The position numbers and the translations under genes were made by a program. Positions 1 to 6,574 of a DNA stretch of 14,102 bases are shown in pieces. Numbering within the stretch: position 1 is the stretch's first letter; the number at the start of each line of letters is the position of its first letter. Below the pieces are notes generated by a model. The model worked only from the letters and a program-made list of their open reading frames with translations, was not told where the DNA came from and did no database searches. Source of the stretch: CAZVEE01 sp964625525 (lineage in GTDB: Bacteria > Pseudomonadota > Alphaproteobacteria > JAJFIK01); assembly GCA_964625525.1 (NCBI GenBank), contig CAZVEE010000091.1, positions 1 through 14,102 on the forward strand, in the 5' to 3' direction.

Positions 1-680
1 CGGCGGCCAAGGGCTATCGGGTGATCCTGGGGATGCCGGAAAGCATGTCCATTGAGCGGCGTAAAATGCTGGCGCTCATGGGCGCGGAACTCGTTCTGAC
101 GCCGGCTGAAAAAGGTATGAAAGGCGCGGTGGCGCGCGCCCAGGAGCTGATCGCGGAAATTCCCGGCGCGGTGATGCCGCAACAGTTCGAGAACCCGTCC
201 AACCCGGCCATTCACCGCTCCACCACCGCCGAGGAAATCTGGACCGACACGGGCGGCCAGGTGGACGCGCTGATTTCTGGCGTGGGCACCGGCGGCACCA
301 TCACGGGCTGTGCCCAGGTGCTGAAGGATCGCAACCCCGCGTTCAAGGTCTTCGCAGTGGAACCGGAGGACAGCCCCGTGCTGTCCGGCGGTGATCCGGG
401 CCCGCACAAAATTCAGGGCATCGGCGCGGGTTTCGTGCCGGGTATCTTGGATCGCGGCCTGATCGACGAAGTGGTGACCATCGGCAATGAGACCGCGTTT
501 GAGACCGCCCGCAAGGCGGCGCGGCTGGAAGGTCTGCCGGGCGGGATCTCCTCGGGCGCGGCCATTGCCGCAGGCCTTGAAGTGGGCGCACGCCCGGACA
601 TGGCCGGCAAACGCATCGTGGTGATCATTCCCTCCTTTGCCGAACGCTATCTTTCCACCGCGCTGTTTGAAGGCCTGTAA
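1..680 (+). CDS. cysK: cysteine synthase (O-acetylserine sulfhydrylase), 3' part
   Basis: PLP-dependent enzyme that makes L-cysteine from O-acetylserine and sulfide in the cytoplasm. The frame is already open at base 3, so the gene starts before the window. The N-terminal part with the PLP-binding lysine is not visible. The visible part reads AAKGYRVILGMPESMSIERR at its start, typical of the CysK fold. It then has the phosphate-binding loop GTGGTITG, the segment GPHKIQGIGAGFVP, and the C-terminal GISSGAA motif that contacts the PLP ring. It ends with RYLSTALFEGL, the usual CysK tail. A MoeB/ThiF-like gene follows 60 bases downstream on the same strand and may be co-transcribed. Cystathionine beta-synthase-like relatives are less likely, because the sequence ends where CysK does and has no CBS domain. 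Confidence 0.95.
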   Translation, partial: AAKGYRVILGMPESMSIERRKMLALMGAELVLTPAEKGMKGAVARAQELIAEIPGAVMPQQFENPSNPAIHRSTTAEEIWTDTGGQVDALISGVGTGGTITGCAQVLKDRNPAFKVFAVEPEDSPVLSGGDPGPHKIQGIGAGFVPGILDRGLIDEVVTIGNETAFETARKAARLEGLPGGISSGAAIAAGLEVGARPDMAGKRIVVIIPSFAERYLSTALFEGL

Positions 681-707
681 GCTGCGCGTCTGCCCTGATG
701 ACAAGGC

Positions 708-732
708 GGGGCCTGGCGGCAAGCTGGGCCCC
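708..732 (+). other. stem-loop just before the moeB-like start
   Basis: A six-base perfect stem, GGGGCC (708-713) with GGCCCC (727-732), encloses a 13-base loop between cysK and the next gene. No run of T follows, so it is not a standard intrinsic terminator. It ends eight bases before the likely ATG at 741, where no Shine-Dalgarno sequence is visible. It could therefore affect translation of the second gene or weakly end the first transcript. Seen by eye only, with no folding energy calculated. Confidence 0.3.
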
Positions 733-740
733 GATTGGTT

Positions 741-1535
741 ATGACACTGAGCGATAGTCAAATTGATCGCTATGCGCGCCATCTGGTGCTCAAGGAGATC
801 GGCGGCGCCGGGCAGCAACGCCTGCTGTCGGCACGTGTGCTGATCATCGGCGCAGGCGGGCTAGGCTCGGCGCTGGCGCTCTATCTGGCGGCGGCGGGCG
901 TGGGCACGCTCGGTCTCGTCGATGACGATACGGTGTCGCTCGCCAATCTTCAGCGCCAGATCCTGCATCGCACCGATGCGGTGGGGCGCCTCAAAACCGC
1001 AAGCGCCGCGGACAGCCTGCACGCCCTCAATCCGGACGTCACCCTAGAGGCCCATGCGACGCGGCTGACGGCGGCCAACGCAGAGGCGCTGGTCGGGGCC
1101 TATGACCTGGTGGCCGATGGCAGCGACAGTTTCGCCACCCGCTTCCTGGTCAATGCCGCTTGCGTGCGGTTGCGCAAGACCCTGGTCTCGGCGGCCGTCA
1201 TCCGCTTTGACGGGCAACTGGCCACCTATAAACCCCACGCCCCTGGGCCGGGCGGCGAGCGCCTGCCGTGTTATCGCTGCCTGGTGCCGCAGACGCCGGA
1301 CGAGGCGGACGGCGATACGTGCTCGGCGATCGGTGTCCTTGGCGCGGCGGCCGGCGTGATGGGGTCACTGCAAGCGGTGGAAGTGATCAAGGAAATCCTG
1401 GGGATTGGCACCAGCATGGCCGGGCGGCTGCTCATTACCGATCTGCTGCATGGCACCCAGCGCACGGTGCGCGTGCAGGCCGACCCCCAGTGCCCGTGCT
1501 GTGGCCCGGAGGCCACAACCGCGATCCATTTATAA
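741..1535 (+). CDS. MoeB/ThiF/HesA-family adenylyltransferase
   Basis: E1-like enzyme that adenylates the C-terminal Gly-Gly of a small ubiquitin-like sulfur carrier (MoaD, ThiS or similar), so that it can accept sulfur. The protein has 264 residues from ATG 741; an in-frame TTG lies two codons upstream. Motifs in order: RYARHLVLKEIGGAGQQRL at the N terminus (which in MoeB carries the arginine reaching into the partner subunit's site), the nucleotide loop IIGAGGLG, NLQRQILH, GRLKT, and DGSDSFATRFLVN with the conserved aspartates. Two Cys-x-x-Cys-type zinc pairs follow: CYRC and, near the end, CPCC. A cysteine sits in GDTCSAIGVLG, about where ThiF has its reactive cysteine. There is no C-terminal rhodanese domain. 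The sequence does not decide between molybdopterin, thiamin and cysteine pathways. The neighbouring cysteine synthase gene makes a sulfur-transfer role natural, but the exact partner is inference. Confidence 0.9.
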   Translation: MTLSDSQIDRYARHLVLKEIGGAGQQRLLSARVLIIGAGGLGSALALYLAAAGVGTLGLVDDDTVSLANLQRQILHRTDAVGRLKTASAADSLHALNPDVTLEAHATRLTAANAEALVGAYDLVADGSDSFATRFLVNAACVRLRKTLVSAAVIRFDGQLATYKPHAPGPGGERLPCYRCLVPQTPDEADGDTCSAIGVLGAAAGVMGSLQAVEVIKEILGIGTSMAGRLLITDLLHGTQRTVRVQADPQCPCCGPEATTAIHL

Positions 1536-1592
1536 TTCCGCACGCGGAAGGGGGTGGATTGCCGCCCTCCTCATGTGATTGTGTGCGCGTCC

Positions 1593-1790
1593 TTACTTGA
1601 CCAATGTCCGTTTCGAGAAGTCGGGGGGCGAGGCCGCGCGCACCATTCCCCGCCGGAAGGCCCCCCTGTCGGGTGCCGCCCGGCCCCATGGGAGGCCACC
1701 CCCGAACAGCGCCGGCACGAGCTGCCTAGCAGCCCGCGACCCCCAATAATGCGCTGAAGCGGCATCGACCCATTCGATGAGGCTCTTCAT
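1593..1790 (-). CDS. possible small antisense ORF in the moeB-ABC gap, unrecognised
   Basis: This 65-codon minus-strand frame starts with ATG at 1790 and fills most of the otherwise empty 1536-1788 gap. The product begins MKSLIEWVDAASAHYWGS and ends DFSKRTLVK. By hand count about 51 of 65 codons end in G or C, which resembles real genes here, but random frames in GC-rich DNA can look the same. The start overlaps the likely ATG of the plus-strand ABC transporter gene by two bases. A GGA ten bases upstream is only a weak ribosome site. I recognise no family, and there is no signal peptide or clear membrane segment. It may be spurious. Confidence 0.15.
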   Translation of the reverse strand: MKSLIEWVDAASAHYWGSRAARQLVPALFGGGLPWGRAAPDRGAFRRGMVRAASPPDFSKRTLVK

Positions 1791-1791
1791 G
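1782..1791 (+). promoter_or_regulatory. ribosome site deciding the ABC exporter start
   Basis: GAGG within GATGAGG lies just before the ATG at 1789, with a six-base spacer (CTCTTC). No comparable site precedes the earlier in-frame ATG at 1777, so the shorter protein is preferred. Confidence 0.5.
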
Positions 1792-3696
1792 TTGCGCTTT
1801 TCCGACGAGGCGGAGTTGCCACCTCCGCCGCCGCGGTTCTACGACCATTTCATCCCTGATGACCCCGCGACCCAAAACCCCCGGGCCGATGACCCAGAAG
1901 TGCTGGAGGACGTGGGACCGGTTGAGCATCTGCCCACCACACCCTTTGCCTTTATGCGTTTCCTGGTGGGCAAGCACTTTCTCGGCCGTACACTGCTCAT
2001 GGTTCTGACGATCATGGCGGCGGTCATTGCCGAGGCGCTGGCGCCTTACGCTCTATCGCAAGCCGTGGACGCCCTCGCCCTCAGCGTAACCAGTGCTGAC
2101 GGCAGCCCGGGCGACGACGCGCTCTCCTGGTTCGCGATCATGGTGGGGCTGTGGATCGTTTCAGAACTCATCTACCGGCTTTATGACGTGCAGGACGTCT
2201 ATGTGGGCCCGCGCATGCGGGCAGCGGCACAGAAGTATCTGTTCCGCTACCTGCTTGGCCATTCCCCCCGTTACTTCCAGGACAACTTCGCCGGGCGCCT
2301 GGCCCAAAAAGTGAAAAATGCGGGGCAGGCGGTGATCACGGTGATCGACCTGATGGTCCGTGATCTCACGGCCATCCTGGTGGTGATGGTGGTGGGGATC
2401 GCACTGCTGGCCCTGCACAGCTGGGTCTTTGCGGCGATCCTGGTGGGCTGGTCGATCGTCTATGTCACGGTCATCGCCGTGCTGGCGCGCGAATGTGCCC
2501 TGCTGTCCCATGACCTGTCCCAGCGCAAGTCCTCGCTGACGGGCAAGCTGGTGGACACCATTTCCAATGCCGACGCGGTGCGGGCCTTCGCACAGACCGA
2601 CCACGAACGCCGTTATGTCAGCCGCTATATCTTCAAGGAGATGACCGGCTCCATGCGGCTGCGCTGGTTTCTGGCGGTGATGCGCCTGTTCCAAGGGATC
2701 GCCATGTGGGTTTTGCGGCTAGGTCTCCTGGGATTTGCCGTATGGGAAGTGCTGCGCGGTTCCATGACGGTGGGAGCCTTCACCATGGTCTTCGTCCTGG
2801 CCAATATGACGGCCGCGAACTTGCGGACCCTGTCCTATCAGATCCTGAATTTCTTCGAGTTCTACGGCAGTCTGTCAGAAGCCCTGGAGGTGATCAGCGA
2901 ACCTCATGAAATCACCGACGCCAAGGACGCATCCAGCCTGGTGGTGCGCGACGGTGGCATTCGTTTTGAGAATGTGGCCTTCACACACCAGAACGGCACG
3001 CCCGTGTTCCGCTCTCTGACGCTCGACATCGCGCCGGGTGAGAAAGTGGGCCTGGTGGGCCGGTCCGGTGCCGGGAAGAGTACGCTGATCAAACTCTTGC
3101 GCCGCCAGTTCGAGCCGCAGGCCGGCCGTATTCTGATCGACGACCAGGACGTGAGGGATGTGGAATGGCACAGCCTGAACGAAGCCATCGCTGAAGTGCC
3201 GCAGGTGCCGTCCATCTTCCACCGGACGGTGCGGGATAATATCCGCTATGCCGATCCGTTGGCCGGGGACCCCCTGGTGAAGGCGGCGGCGCACAAAGCC
3301 CATGCCCATGACTTCATCATGGACCGGGAGACCGGCTATGAAACCGTTGTCGGCGAGCAGGGCATCAAGCTCTCGGGGGGCGAGCGCCAGCGCGTGGCCA
3401 TCGCCCGGGCCTTTATCAAGAATGCGCGCATTCTGGTTCTGGACGAGGCCACATCGGCGCTCGATTCAGAGTCTGAGCATCACATCCAGAATGCGCTCTT
3501 TGAACTGATGAAAGGCCGCACGGTGATCGCCATTGCCCACCGCCTCTCGACCCTGAAAGGCATGGACCGCATCGTCGTCCTCGACCAGGGTGACATCGTG
3601 CAGACTGGGACCCACGAGCAACTCCTCTCGCGCGGCGGTATCTATGCCGATCTGTGGAACCGGCAGGCCGGTGGTTTCGTAACCGACGCGGCATAA
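1789..3696 (+). CDS. half-size ABC exporter, fused permease and ATPase
   Basis: Inner-membrane ABC exporter subunit, expected to work as a homodimer; substrate unknown. ATG 1789 is preferred over ATG 1777 because GATGAGG lies six bases before it, giving 635 residues. After an acidic, proline-rich N-terminal tail of about 55 residues come the membrane segments. Hydrophobic stretches include RTLLMVLTIMAAVIAEAL, WFAIMVGLWIVSELIY, a double segment from about residue 190, and another pair ending near VFVLANMTAANL. The ATPase domain follows: Walker A GRSGAGKST (424-432), Q-loop glutamine near 472, signature LSGGERQRVAIARA (from 528), Walker B ILVLDEATSALD (from 548) and switch histidine in AHRLST (584). 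All catalytic motifs are intact. The architecture resembles Atm1/MsbA-type exporters, but I see no residue pattern that identifies iron-sulfur, lipid or drug transport. It stands alone, convergent with the minus-strand genes downstream. Confidence 0.92.
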   Translation: MLRFSDEAELPPPPPRFYDHFIPDDPATQNPRADDPEVLEDVGPVEHLPTTPFAFMRFLVGKHFLGRTLLMVLTIMAAVIAEALAPYALSQAVDALALSVTSADGSPGDDALSWFAIMVGLWIVSELIYRLYDVQDVYVGPRMRAAAQKYLFRYLLGHSPRYFQDNFAGRLAQKVKNAGQAVITVIDLMVRDLTAILVVMVVGIALLALHSWVFAAILVGWSIVYVTVIAVLARECALLSHDLSQRKSSLTGKLVDTISNADAVRAFAQTDHERRYVSRYIFKEMTGSMRLRWFLAVMRLFQGIAMWVLRLGLLGFAVWEVLRGSMTVGAFTMVFVLANMTAANLRTLSYQILNFFEFYGSLSEALEVISEPHEITDAKDASSLVVRDGGIRFENVAFTHQNGTPVFRSLTLDIAPGEKVGLVGRSGAGKSTLIKLLRRQFEPQAGRILIDDQDVRDVEWHSLNEAIAEVPQVPSIFHRTVRDNIRYADPLAGDPLVKAAAHKAHAHDFIMDRETGYETVVGEQGIKLSGGERQRVAIARAFIKNARILVLDEATSALDSESEHHIQNALFELMKGRTVIAIAHRLSTLKGMDRIVVLDQGDIVQTGTHEQLLSRGGIYADLWNRQAGGFVTDAA

Positions 3697-3715
3697 AGCA
3701 GGTCGCCCTCGCCGG

Positions 3716-3889
3716 CTATTCCGACGGGGGCGGCGCCGCCAGCAGCACGACAGCCCACAGCACGACAGCCCACAGCACGACAGCCCACAGCACGACAGCT
3801 TGGGGGCCGAACCATTTTGAAGGCAGGAGACTGACGGCGAGACCAATGGCGGGCCAGATCGGCCAGCCAAGATGGGCCAGCACGGCCAT
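3716..3889 (-). CDS. small hydrophobic protein with VVLWA repeats, in frame after the dehydrogenase stop
   Basis: A 57-codon frame from ATG 3889; the open frame reaches back to TTG 3949 and to the dehydrogenase stop at 3959-3961. The product begins MAVLAHLGWPIWPAIGLAVS, continues with a short KWFGPQ turn, then has a hydrophobic stretch built from VVLWA-type units and ends AAPPPSE. This looks like two membrane-spanning segments joined by a short loop. Codons mostly end in G or C, and the hydrophobic pattern is much cleaner than in the other two minus-strand frames, which give cysteine-rich or broken sequence. No Shine-Dalgarno site precedes ATG 3889 or TTG 3949. It lies in the same frame as the dehydrogenase, so it could be translated by coupling, by read-through, or not at all. 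I do not recognise a family. Confidence 0.4.
   Translation of the reverse strand: MAVLAHLGWPIWPAIGLAVSLLPSKWFGPQAVVLWAVVLWAVVLWAVVLLAAPPPSE
3744..3798. repeat. 15-bp tandem repeat, about 3.7 copies
   Basis: The unit AGCACGACAGCCCAC is repeated exactly three times (3744-3758, 3759-3773, 3774-3788), followed by the first ten bases of a fourth copy (3789-3798). The length is a multiple of three, so copy-number changes keep the frame. Read on the minus strand in the small membrane ORF it gives the five-residue unit VVLWA. There are no spacers, so it is not a CRISPR array. Probable slippage-prone minisatellite. Confidence 0.95.
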
Positions 3890-3935
3890 CCGCAGCCGGA
3901 AGACCCGCCCATCATGGCGCGGCCCACCACCATGG

Positions 3936-3965
3936 AGGGCGTCTTGCAACAGGGCGTCTTACAAC
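3936..3965. repeat. 15-bp tandem duplication across the dehydrogenase stop codon
   Basis: AGGGCGTCTTGCAAC (3936-3950) is followed at once by AGGGCGTCTTACAAC (3951-3965), with one mismatch. On the minus strand the mismatch makes the codon TAA (the dehydrogenase stop) in one copy and CAA (Gln) in the other. The unit again keeps the frame. Confidence 0.9.
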
Positions 3966-4951
3966 ATGGACGGAACGACCCGGTCCGGCGGCTTGTGCCC
4001 ATCGGCGAAGGTCTTGATATTGATGATGACTTTCTCGCCCATTTCGGTGCGGCTTTCGATGGTGGCCGAGCCCAGATGGGGCAACAGCACCACATTCGAT
4101 AACTGCAACAGGCGGGGGTTCACCGCCGGCTCGTTCTCGTAAACATCAAGGCCGGCGCCCGCCAACTCGCCCTGTTCCAACATGCGCGCCAGCGCATTTT
4201 CGTCCACCACCTCGCCGCGCGCGGTGTTGACGATAAAGGCCGAGGGCTTGAGCAGCTTGAGCCGGCGCGCCGATAGCAGATGATACGTGGCCGGGGTGTG
4301 CGGACAATTGACCGAGACAATATCCATGCGCGAGAGCATCTGGTCGAGGCTCTCCCAATAGGTGGCCTCTAGCGTGTCTTCAATCTCCGGGATCACCCGG
4401 CGGCGATTGTGATAATGGATCTGCAGGCCGAAGGCTTTGGCGCGGGCCGCCACCGCCTGACCAATGCGCCCCATACCGACGATCCCCAACCGCTTGCCGG
4501 AAATCCGTTGGCCCAGGAACCAGGTGGGCGCCCAACCGGCCCACTCGGCCGAGTGGTCCTCCAAATAGCGCGCGCCTTCCGCCAGGCGCCGGGGCACGGC
4601 GAGGATCAGCGCCATGGTCATATCGGCGGTGTCTTCGGTGAGCACACCGGGGGTATTGGTCACCGTGATGCCGCGACTGAGCGCGCTTTCCACGTCGATA
4701 TTGTCAAAGCCGTTGCCGAAATTGGCGATCAGGCGCAGCCGCTCTCCGGCGCGGCTGATCAACCGGCTGTCAATGCGGTCGGTCACCGTGGGCACGAGCA
4801 CATCGGCGGTCTGCACCGCCTCCACCAGCTCTTCATAGGTCATCGCCGCATCGGTCTCGCGCAAACGCGTGTCGAACAATTCGCACATGCGGGTTTCGAT
4901 CACGTCGGGCAGCTTACGCGTAACAACAACAAGTGGCTTTTGCCGAGGCAT
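3959..4951 (-). CDS. D-2-hydroxyacid dehydrogenase (glyoxylate/hydroxypyruvate reductase type)
   Basis: Cytoplasmic NAD(P)H-dependent enzyme expected to reduce glyoxylate or hydroxypyruvate, or to run the reverse with D-glycerate. ATG 4951 gives 330 residues beginning MPRQKPLVVVTRKLPD, the normal family start and length; the open frame further upstream to 5401 is not needed. The first substrate-binding part includes LIANFGNGFDNID. The nucleotide-binding loop is GIVGMGRIG (glycines at 159, 161 and 164). The catalytic set is Arg245 in NTARGEVV, Glu274 in ENEP and His292 in LLPHLGSAT. The C terminus, GHKPPDRVVPSML, is typical, so the protein looks complete at its TAA. Oddly, the frame stays open after the TAA into a hydrophobic ORF. 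It is divergent from the SH3-domain gene. Exact substrate and cofactor preference cannot be read from the sequence. Confidence 0.93.
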   Translation of the reverse strand: MPRQKPLVVVTRKLPDVIETRMCELFDTRLRETDAAMTYEELVEAVQTADVLVPTVTDRIDSRLISRAGERLRLIANFGNGFDNIDVESALSRGITVTNTPGVLTEDTADMTMALILAVPRRLAEGARYLEDHSAEWAGWAPTWFLGQRISGKRLGIVGMGRIGQAVAARAKAFGLQIHYHNRRRVIPEIEDTLEATYWESLDQMLSRMDIVSVNCPHTPATYHLLSARRLKLLKPSAFIVNTARGEVVDENALARMLEQGELAGAGLDVYENEPAVNPRLLQLSNVVLLPHLGSATIESRTEMGEKVIINIKTFADGHKPPDRVVPSML

Positions 4952-5013
4952 GGCGAGCGATGTCCTGGACCCTGTTTGCGTCAGGCAGGGCGTGCGCATC
5001 GCACTCACCCCAC

Positions 5014-5051
5014 CCTTTGTCCTTACCAGACCCCAGGGCCGGTGACAAAGG
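5014..5051. promoter_or_regulatory. inverted repeat in a divergent upstream region
   Basis: An eight-base perfect inverted repeat, CCTTTGTC (5014-5021) and GACAAAGG (5044-5051), with inner arms ACC (5025-5027) and GGT (5041-5043). It lies about 63 bases upstream of the dehydrogenase ATG and 123 bases upstream of the SH3-protein ATG. It could be an operator for either gene or an RNA hairpin in a leader. I do not recognise a known regulator site, and I see no convincing -35/-10 pair near it. Confidence 0.4.
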
Positions 5052-5174
5052 CCGGGCGCGCCATTCTCTGCGGGCCCGCGCGCGCCTCTTGACCGTCGAG
5101 GGCGGATCCCGGTAATCAGCAACTGGGGTGTGTGGGGGCCGCGCAGTTCGAGATTGCCGTCTTGGAGAACCTGC

Positions 5175-5735
5175 ATGGACCGCGCCCGCACCGCGCAGTT
5201 GCGACTTCTGTTCGTCTTTCTCTGCCTTCTGGCTGCCATGGCATTCCTGCCCGGCGGTAGCGACCGGCCCGCCCGCGCCGCCGCGCCCGCGGTGGATGAG
5301 ACGCGCCAGACGGGGCCCTCGGGGCTGCCCGTGCCCCGCTTTGTATCCCTGAAACGCAATGTGGTGAACATGCGCCTCGGCCCCAGCCGGCGGCATCGCA
5401 TCGAATGGGTTTATCGCAATCAGGCGGGCCTGCCGATGCTGGTCACGGCGGAAGCGGGCATGTGGCGCAAAGTGCAGGACCATGAAGGGGTCAGCGGCTG
5501 GATCCACGGGCTGATGCTCGATGGCACCCGGACGGTGCGCGTCCAAGGGGCCGTGCGCACGCTCTATGCGCGCCCGCGCCGGAGCGCGACGGCCATCGCC
5601 CAGGTCTCGCCCGGGGCCATCGGCACAGTGCGCCGGTGCACCGAGGACTGGTGCGAGCTTACCTTTGATGGCACGCGCGGCTGGATGCCGCGCGCCCATC
5701 TCTGGGGTCTGTTGTCGGGCGAACAGGTGGACTGA
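5175..5735 (+). CDS. exported protein with two SH3b domains
   Basis: Predicted periplasmic or envelope protein of 186 residues; the precise function is unknown. ATG 5175 is chosen because GGAG lies seven bases upstream and it starts a normal signal peptide. That peptide has basic residues (MDRARTAQLR), a hydrophobic core (LLFVFLCLLAAMAFL) and an Ala-rich ARAAA cleavage region near residues 34-38. The frame is open back to 5130, but that would bury the signal peptide. Two bacterial SH3 (SH3_4-type) units follow: about 55-117, starting RFVSLKRNVVNMRLGPS with a W-R-K-V core and ending GWIHGLMLDG, and about 119-180, starting RTVRVQGAVRTLYARP with DWCEL and GWMPRAHLWG. Such domains usually bind peptidoglycan or protein partners, so a cell-wall role is inference from the family. 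The gene ends seven bases from the end of the convergent irr gene. Confidence 0.88.
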   Translation: MDRARTAQLRLLFVFLCLLAAMAFLPGGSDRPARAAAPAVDETRQTGPSGLPVPRFVSLKRNVVNMRLGPSRRHRIEWVYRNQAGLPMLVTAEAGMWRKVQDHEGVSGWIHGLMLDGTRTVRVQGAVRTLYARPRRSATAIAQVSPGAIGTVRRCTEDWCELTFDGTRGWMPRAHLWGLLSGEQVD

Positions 5736-5764
5736 GCCGCGCTCAGCGCTTCGGGCGTAAGCGC
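5732..5764. other. two adjoining hairpins between convergent stop codons
   Basis: CTGAGC-CGC-GCTCAG (5732-5746) is a perfect six-base stem holding the TGA of the SH3-domain gene. GCGCTT (5746-5751) pairs with AAGCGC (5759-5764) in a second stem within the last codons of irr. No T run follows on either strand, so this is not a standard intrinsic terminator. It may still slow or end both converging transcripts or protect the mRNA ends. Confidence 0.35.
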
Positions 5765-6228
5765 ACGATCACATCGACCCCGGCCACTTCTGTCCCCTCG
5801 GGCACCGTAATCAGAGGCTCCAGGTCGAGGGCACTCAGGGCAGCGTCGCTCAACGCGCCGGTGTCGGCATGGAAGAAATGGGCGTGATCGGTGGTGTTGG
5901 TATCAAAGAACGTGCGCCCCCCATCCACAGCGATCTGGCGGATCAGGCCCGCCGCGCGTAACTGGTGCAGCGTGTTGTAGACGGTGGCCAGTGCCACGCG
6001 CGTGCCGGCGTCCTGCACTTCCCCATGCAGCATTTCCGCGGTCACGTGCCGCTCGCCGCGACCGAACAGCAGCGTGCACAGCGCCACCCGCTGGCGCGTG
6101 GGGCGCAGACCCGCCTGACGCAGCGACGACATAGCCCGCGCGAGCCTGGTGTCGCTGGGCGTAGCGGTGCTGGGTGTACCGGTCTGAACCGGGCTGTTTT
6201 TCACCTGTGTCGTCTCACTCGCACCCAT
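5743..6228 (-). CDS. irr: Fur-family transcription regulator, Irr type
   Basis: DNA-binding regulator that in alphaproteobacteria senses iron through heme and controls heme and iron genes. ATG 6228 gives 161 residues, close to the usual Irr size. ATGs at 6246 and 6300 and a GTG at 6321 are also in frame, and no clear ribosome site decides between them. The winged-helix part begins with LRQAGLRPTRQRVALCTLLF, followed by HVTAEMLHGE, ALATVYNTLHQLRAAGLIRQ and TFFDTN, all strongly Irr-like. The DHAHFFH histidine cluster matches the heme/metal-binding region of Irr. The C-terminal CxxC zinc motifs of classical Fur are absent. A GCPWHD-like heme regulatory motif, as in Bradyrhizobium, is not present at the expected place. 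The gene is divergent from fabA, so control of itself and perhaps of fatty-acid synthesis is possible. Confidence 0.88.
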   Translation of the reverse strand: MGASETTQVKNSPVQTGTPSTATPSDTRLARAMSSLRQAGLRPTRQRVALCTLLFGRGERHVTAEMLHGEVQDAGTRVALATVYNTLHQLRAAGLIRQIAVDGGRTFFDTNTTDHAHFFHADTGALSDAALSALDLEPLITVPEGTEVAGVDVIVRLRPKR

Positions 6229-6574
6229 GGGATGACCGCACTTCATTGGTTTGGGGCAACAATACCCTCTTTGGTCGACATTGGCGGGTCTTTGAGCCAT
6301 GTCAAGCAACAGCACTGCCACAATGCGCGCTGAAACATGCCCCTTGGGCTCACCGGATCCGTCCCCACATGCCCAGCGAGGGCATAAGGTCCTTGTTAGA
6401 GCCAGAATGGGAGTGGCCTGTAAAACCTCACGGGATAGAGGTGTTTTTGCTCTGCGGCGGCATTATGATGCCTGCTGCTGGCGACCCTCGGTCCGATGCC
6501 CCGGGCGCCCGCGGACGCAAGAAGCGCTCTACCAATGAAGCGCTGTGCCACCTAAAAGAGAGAGACGCCCACCC
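6229..6574. promoter_or_regulatory. divergent irr-fabA upstream region
   Basis: This stretch of about 346 bases between the likely irr and fabA starts must carry promoters for both. On the plus strand, TATGAT (6464-6469) is a fair -10 element, but no good -35 lies 16-18 bases upstream. On the minus strand, TTGACA (6305 down to 6300) matches a -35, but the expected -10 region is poor. CCTC/GAGG arms (6427-6430 and 6439-6442) make a small hairpin. I looked for an iron-control-element palindrome of the Irr type and found only a weak half-match (TTAGAG near 6394). No credible gene lies here. Confidence 0.4.

Noticed and set aside
2161..2694. His-rich 177-codon minus-strand frame inside the ABC exporter gene
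   Set aside because: Antisense shadow of GC-rich coding sequence; the histidines arise from the reverse complement of common codons of the real gene.
3744..3798. Repeat array as a possible CRISPR
   Set aside because: The units are directly adjacent with no spacers and only 15 bases long, so it is a simple tandem repeat.
3466..4095. Long minus-strand frame of about 209 codons across the ABC and dehydrogenase 3' ends
   Set aside because: It is a shadow frame overlapping two well-supported genes; its product is cysteine-rich and without recognisable domains.
3959..5401. Dehydrogenase as a 480-residue protein starting at 5401
   Set aside because: The extra 150 residues overlap the SH3-domain gene antisense and match nothing of the family; ATG 4951 gives the normal length.
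6229..6321. Extended Irr start containing CCP and KCGHP as a heme regulatory motif
   Set aside because: The motif would sit much further from the winged helix than in known Irr proteins, and no ribosome site supports the upstream starts; ATG 6228 gives the normal length.
6385..6410. Possible Irr iron-control element near TTAGAGCCAGAA
   Set aside because: Only one half resembles the consensus; the second arm does not complete the palindrome.
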